From contig NZ_JACJLR010000003.1 of assembly GCF_016902345.1 (NCBI RefSeq), positions 62,001-126,000 of the forward strand: a DNA stretch of 64,000 nucleotides, given 5' to 3'. Source of the stretch: Mediterraneibacter glycyrrhizinilyticus. Lineage in GTDB: Bacteria; Bacillota; Clostridia; Lachnospirales; Lachnospiraceae. Below, one piece after another: positions 60,211-64,000 of this stretch (the first letter of the stretch is position 1; each line of letters begins with the position of its first letter). Below the pieces are notes generated by a model, which saw only the letters and a program-made list of their open reading frames with translations, had not been told where the DNA came from and ran no database searches. Made by a program: the position numbers and the translations under genes.

Positions 60211-61260
60211 CTATTCGCACGGCACAAAGCGGTATGCAGTCCGGGTGTCATACTTCTCCCCTGCACGACAGATCGGTCCCGGAAAGTTATCATGATGGAC
60301 CGCATCCGGATAATACTGGGTCTCAAGGCACACCGCACTGCGCTTCTCATAGACCGCGCCGCCTTTTCCTTTCACCCCTCCGAGGAAGTTCCCCGTATAC
60401 ATCTGAACGCCCGGCAGGTCGGTATAGACCTCCATCCGGATCCCGCTCTTGTCCGCCGTCACTTCTGCTACTTTACCAAAACTGCCCTCGTTTTTCAATA
60501 CCCAGTTGTGGTCGTAGCCGCCTCCGAAGCGCAAAGGCTCATAGTCCGCGTCGATCTCTTCTCCCAGCACTTTTCCGCCGCGGAAGTCCATGGGAGTGCC
60601 CTCCACAGTGCGGATCTCTCCGGTAGGGATCGACTCCGCGTCCGCAGGTGTAAAGCAGTCTGCATCCAGCACGACAGTATGTCCCAGCACCGTCCCGCTG
60701 TCATGTCCGTTCAGGTTGAAATAGCTGTGGTTGGTCATGTTGATGACCGTATCCTGATCCGGCACCGCCTCGTAGTGGATAGAGAGCATATTGTCCTCAT
60801 CCAGGCTGTAAGTCACGTACATATCCAGCGCGCCCGGATACCCCTGGTCGCCGTCGGGGCTGTGAAGGCAGAATGTGACATGATCGTCCCCGCTCTCCTT
60901 TACCTCCCACATCCTCTTATTGTAGTAGTCAAAACCGCTGTGGAGATTGTTCTCATTATCATTTTTGTCCAGTTCATAGGTAATCCCGTTGATCTCCACG
61001 GACGCCCCGCCGATCCGGTTGGCATTTCGCCCTACCGTTGCACCGATGGAATCTCCCCCCTCTTCATAACCGGAAACATCATCAAATCCCAGCACCACAT
61101 CCACAGAGGCTCCGTCCTTTCCTTTCACACAGACGCGGACCAGAGATGCGCCGTAATCACTGACTGCCGCTGCTGTCCCCGCATCATTTTTCATCTCATA
61201 CAGCAGGAATTTCTCTCCTTTTTCAGTTGTCCCGAATTCTGTTATTTTCAGCTTTTGCAT
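60211..61260 (-). CDS. galM: Aldose 1-epimerase (galactose mutarotase)
   Basis: GalM interconverts the alpha and beta anomers of aldohexoses. The 349-residue protein has LGFDDVSGY, GATVGRNANRIGGA near residue 75 with the conserved Asn-Arg, ENNLHSGFD, TNHSYFNLNGHDSG with the catalytic His near residue 175, and FGGGYDHNWVL; a catalytic Glu lies in CLETQYYPDA. The ATG at 61260 follows GAGGAGACAG; an upstream extension to 61425 overlaps ppk1 and is not real. Confidence 0.93.
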   Translation of the reverse strand: MQKLKITEFGTTEKGEKFLLYEMKNDAGTAAAVSDYGASLVRVCVKGKDGASVDVVLGFDDVSGYEEGGDSIGATVGRNANRIGGASVEINGITYELDKNDNENNLHSGFDYYNKRMWEVKESGDDHVTFCLHSPDGDQGYPGALDMYVTYSLDEDNMLSIHYEAVPDQDTVINMTNHSYFNLNGHDSGTVLGHTVVLDADCFTPADAESIPTGEIRTVEGTPMDFRGGKVLGEEIDADYEPLRFGGGYDHNWVLKNEGSFGKVAEVTADKSGIRMEVYTDLPGVQMYTGNFLGGVKGKGGAVYEKRSAVCLETQYYPDAVHHDNFPGPICRAGEKYDTRTAYRFVPCE

Positions 61261-61336
61261 ATTCTGTCTCCTCATTTCGTTTTTCAATTTTTTCGCCGTT
61301 ATTCCCGGCGTCAATCTGTTTTCGTGCTTCTGCAGA

Positions 61337-63460
61337 TCATCTTCTCTTTCCCAGCCAGCCCAGCACCCTGCCGAACAGGCTGCTTTTCTCACTGCGTGCC
61401 GGACGAAGGGGCGTTCTTTTTGCATTCTGCGCCTCTTTCATGAACACAGCCTGCGCGTCCACCGGTTTCTCCCCTCTTGTCTTTTTCCGGTAAGTTCCGT
61501 CCGGCGCCATCTCCCTTGCCTTCAGATTATCCGAGAGCATGACTTTCAGACAGTGGAGAAGTCGTTTTTTGATCTCCGTGTCATAGACGGGGCAGGCCAC
61601 TTCCACACGTTTCTCCGTGTTTCTTGTCATCATGTCCGCAGAACCGATATAGATCTTTGCGTCCGGACCGTTCCCGAACACGAACACCCGGGGATGCTCC
61701 AGATATCTACCCACAATACTTGTCACTCTGAGATTCTCTGTCTCTCCCGGTATCCCCGGAAGGATACAGCAGATCCCCCGGACGATCAGGTCGATCTTCA
61801 CACCTGCGCGGGACGCCTCCGCCACCTTATGTATAAAGTCAATGTCGGTGACCGAGTTCATCTTCATCAGGATCCGTCCGCCGCCCCCTTTTGCGATCTC
61901 CTCGTCCATCAGTTCAAGGACCTTCGGCTTTAAGCTGGAGGGAGAGACGATCAGGTGGCGGTACGTCCCATTCAGATTGGCAATGGACATATTCTTGAAA
62001 AATACCGCCGCGTCTTCCCCGATCTCCTGGTCCCCGGTCAGCAGCGAGAAATCCGTGTACATCTTCGCCGTCTTCTCGTTGTAGTTCCCTGTTCCGATCT
62101 GGGTGATATAGCGGATCGTGTTTTTGTTCCGATAGGTGATCAGGCAGATCTTGGAGTGGACCTTGTATCCTTCGAAGCCGTAGATGACACGGCATCCCGC
62201 TTCCTCCATCCGCTCTGACCACTCGATATTGTTCTGCTCGTCAAACCGGGCGCGCAGCTCGATCAGGACCGTTACCTCCTTTCCGTTTTCCGCAGCAGCG
62301 CAGAGATATTCCACCAGCCGCGCCTTCTTTGCCAGACGGTAGATGGTGATCTTGATGGTCAGGACATCCGGGTCTGTGGACGCCTCCCGGATCATCTGGA
62401 GGAACGGATCCATACTCTCATAAGGGAATGAAAGAAGGACGTCCCTGCGCTTTACCTGCGCCATCACATTCCCCTCCGAGAGCATCGCCGGAGGCTGGGG
62501 CGTAAACGGCTCATGGATCAGGGCGCGCTTCATGGGCTCCGGAAGTTTGTCAGCGATGGCAAAGATGAACCCCAGTTTCATGGGCATCTTTGTCCGGAAG
62601 ATGCACTCCGGTGTGATATTGAACCGGTCGCAGAAATATTTTTCCATCTCTTTGCTCAGTGTATGCGCTGTCTCCAGGCGGACCACTGCCATCCTGCGCC
62701 GTTTGTTCAGCGTCTCCTGCATGATGTTCCGAAAGTCTTCATTGTCGGCAAACGCCTCGTCATCCGGGGATACATCCGCATTTCTCGTGACACAGATATA
62801 GTTCTTATCTGACACCTGGTACTGGTCAAATACCAGTTCCAGGTACTCCATGATGACCTTCTCCATCCGGATATACCTCACGTCATGCCCCGGCAGATAA
62901 AGAATGTCTGAAATATACTGAGGCACTGGGACAACCCCGATCATCACCTTGTTCCCCTTCTTCAGGGTTGCCACAACGTAGATCTCCTTATTCAGAAGGT
63001 GGGGGAAAGGATGATTGGAATCCACGATCTGGGGAGAGAGCACGGGAAGAACCTGTTCCTTAAAATATTTCTTTACATATTTCTTCTCCGACTGTTCCAG
63101 TTCCTTGAACCCCAGACCGCAGACTCCATAAGGCGTGAGCTGACGTTTCAGTTCCGCATAGGTCCGGTCTCTCTCTTTATACAGCGGCGCCACCGCACTG
63201 TAGATCGCCCCCAGCTGCTGGGACGGCGTCATTCCAGATTTTGAATCTATCTTATTGTCATCTACCGCCGCCATATCACAGAGGCTTCCAACCCGGATCA
63301 TAAAAAACTCATCCAGATTGCTCGTAAATATAGCGACAAATTTCATCCGCTCCATCAGGGGGACACTCTCATCCCGCGCCTCCTCCAGGACACGCTCGTT
63401 GAATCTCAGCCATGACAATTCCCGGTTCTGTGTATAATTTGCGATTTCTTTCTTCCCCAT
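61337..63460 (-). CDS. ppk1: Polyphosphate kinase 1
   Basis: PPK1 makes inorganic polyphosphate from ATP. The 707-residue protein has the N-terminal RELSWLRFNERVLEEA, the middle DVLLSFPYESMDPFLQMI near residue 340, and the phospho-histidine region GYKVHSKICLI near residue 430. GNGPDAKIYIGSADMMTRN near residue 590 is the second HKD-like motif. The ATG at 63460 follows GAGGAGGGAAAA. The basic tail of about 30 residues ending GWLGKRR is extra. It follows a patatin-like gene. Confidence 0.95.
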   Translation of the reverse strand: MGKKEIANYTQNRELSWLRFNERVLEEARDESVPLMERMKFVAIFTSNLDEFFMIRVGSLCDMAAVDDNKIDSKSGMTPSQQLGAIYSAVAPLYKERDRTYAELKRQLTPYGVCGLGFKELEQSEKKYVKKYFKEQVLPVLSPQIVDSNHPFPHLLNKEIYVVATLKKGNKVMIGVVPVPQYISDILYLPGHDVRYIRMEKVIMEYLELVFDQYQVSDKNYICVTRNADVSPDDEAFADNEDFRNIMQETLNKRRRMAVVRLETAHTLSKEMEKYFCDRFNITPECIFRTKMPMKLGFIFAIADKLPEPMKRALIHEPFTPQPPAMLSEGNVMAQVKRRDVLLSFPYESMDPFLQMIREASTDPDVLTIKITIYRLAKKARLVEYLCAAAENGKEVTVLIELRARFDEQNNIEWSERMEEAGCRVIYGFEGYKVHSKICLITYRNKNTIRYITQIGTGNYNEKTAKMYTDFSLLTGDQEIGEDAAVFFKNMSIANLNGTYRHLIVSPSSLKPKVLELMDEEIAKGGGGRILMKMNSVTDIDFIHKVAEASRAGVKIDLIVRGICCILPGIPGETENLRVTSIVGRYLEHPRVFVFGNGPDAKIYIGSADMMTRNTEKRVEVACPVYDTEIKKRLLHCLKVMLSDNLKAREMAPDGTYRKKTRGEKPVDAQAVFMKEAQNAKRTPLRPARSEKSSLFGRVLGWLGKRR

Positions 63461-63505
63461 TTTTCCCTCCTCGTATGATCTCATACAATTTCCGTATATC
63501 TCACT

Positions 63506-64000
63506 CTATTTCTCCAAATATTCCATCATGTCGTCCAGCTTGCGTTCCATCAGATGGTATCCATGTTCATAGAATGATATCAGGGAATCTTTGTTGCGCT
63601 CCAGTCTGGAGACCGGCTTCACCTGTGGCCGAAGCACGAAAATCTCGCCTCTTTTCTCCATCTGATCGATCCGGTTCATGGTTCTGTTGTATTCAAAACT
63701 CCTGCGCAGGATCGTCCGGACCAGATTCGGATAGGAACGATATGCCCTCCTGTAGATTCTCTGAAGCCCTTTGGATGGTACTTTCTTGCGGTATCCCTCA
63801 TTTTTTGTAAGTACCACGATGATCTTCTCATTTCCCTTCTCCATTGCCCGGTCAATGGGCACCGAATCCGCCAGTCCGCCGTCAAGATAGGGCACGTCGT
63901 CCACATTGACGATAGGCGTCAGAAGAGGCATGCTGCATGATGCACGGCAGATCTTCATCAGCCTTTCTCTGTCTTTCCGTTCTGTCATATACTCTGCCTT
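63506..64000 (-). CDS. Patatin-like phospholipase, C-terminal part (truncated by window edge)
   Basis: The reading frame is open to the right edge; 164 residues are visible and the start lies outside the window. The catalytic aspartate motif of patatins is seen as YLDGGLADSVPIDRAME, preceded by RASCSMPLLTPIVNV. The remainder is basic and helical. The GxSxG serine motif must lie beyond the edge. It belongs to the RssA-like bacterial patatins; the lipid substrate is unknown. It lies 45 bases upstream of ppk1. Confidence 0.82.
   Translation of the reverse strand, partial: KAEYMTERKDRERLMKICRASCSMPLLTPIVNVDDVPYLDGGLADSVPIDRAMEKGNEKIIVVLTKNEGYRKKVPSKGLQRIYRRAYRSYPNLVRTILRRSFEYNRTMNRIDQMEKRGEIFVLRPQVKPVSRLERNKDSLISFYEHGYHLMERKLDDMMEYLEK

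Noticed and set aside
60001-61443. 480-codon plus-strand frame over topB and galM
   Set aside because: It runs across two genuine genes on the other strand and shows no family features.
1-64000. CRISPR arrays, tRNA or rRNA genes, insertion sequences, prophage
   Set aside because: No regularly spaced repeats, cloverleaf sequences, transposase or phage structural genes were recognised.

Overview
The window is a gene-dense, moderately GC-rich segment of a low-GC-lineage Gram-positive chromosome. It most resembles a spore-forming anaerobe of the Lachnospiraceae (class Clostridia). Supporting signs are spoIVA with a SigE-like promoter, the pncC-pgsA-rimO and yicC-gmk-rpoZ orders, yceD-rpmF-plsX-acpP-rnc-smc-ftsY, pta-ackA, class A rnpB, a DUF512 radical-SAM protein beside der, and AGGAGG ribosome binding sites nearly everywhere. 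Species cannot be named from this alone. No rRNA, tRNA, CRISPR array, insertion sequence or prophage was seen.

Layout. 1-4.5 kb (minus): end of an unidentified gene, pncC, pgsA, rimO, then rpoZ-gmk-yicC. 4.7-6.5 kb (plus): rqcH, followed by a structured repeat and a bidirectional terminator. 6.8-10 kb (minus): lipoprotein, DUF815 ATPase, pheA. 10.2-12.7 kb (plus): CmpB-like membrane protein, nitroreductase, pyrBI. 12.8-21.7 kb (minus): the most unusual part. It holds a membrane coiled-coil protein, a GrpE-like protein, a large Hsp70-like ATPase and a dynamin-like GTPase, with a PHP phosphatase, a DUF1810 protein and a 2H phosphoesterase downstream on the same strand. 21.8-23.9 kb: a two-component system. 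24-29.7 kb (minus): DAHP synthase, rnpB, rnhA, an MBL hydrolase, a MogA-like protein, an MTA/SAH deaminase and purine nucleoside phosphorylase. 29.8-38.6 kb (minus): a helicase with internal membrane segments, spoIVA, gpsA-plsY-der and the DUF512 protein. 38.7-40 kb (plus): prs. 40-49.6 kb (minus): DUF1653 protein, then the ilvA/ftsY/smc/rnc, acpP/plsX and rpmF/yceD blocks. 49.8-53.6 kb (minus): ackA, pta, mgtE. 53.7-54.9 kb (plus): tmcAL. 55-64 kb (minus): sodium:solute symporter, mgsA, a left-handed beta-helix protein, topB, galM, ppk1 and a truncated patatin-like gene.

How the genes work together. Most genes are core: lipid synthesis (pgsA, plsX, plsY, gpsA, acpP), translation and quality control (rimO, rqcH, tmcAL, rpmF, rnc, rnpB, der), chromosome and secretion functions (smc, ftsY, topB), pyrimidine, aromatic and purine metabolism, and acetate fermentation (pta-ackA).

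The best candidate for an undescribed system is the four-gene cassette at 14.8-21.7 kb. It has an extended -10 promoter just downstream of the two-component operon's terminator. It pairs an Hsp70-type ATPase with a protein ending in a GrpE-like segment, without DnaJ, and adds a large GTPase and a membrane-anchored coiled-coil protein with a Cys-rich tail. Other notable signals are two diverged copies of a structured repeat whose stems differ by compensating changes, a spoIVA leader whose Shine-Dalgarno would be hidden only in read-through RNA, and two promoters whose -35/-10 spacer is filled by an inverted repeat.
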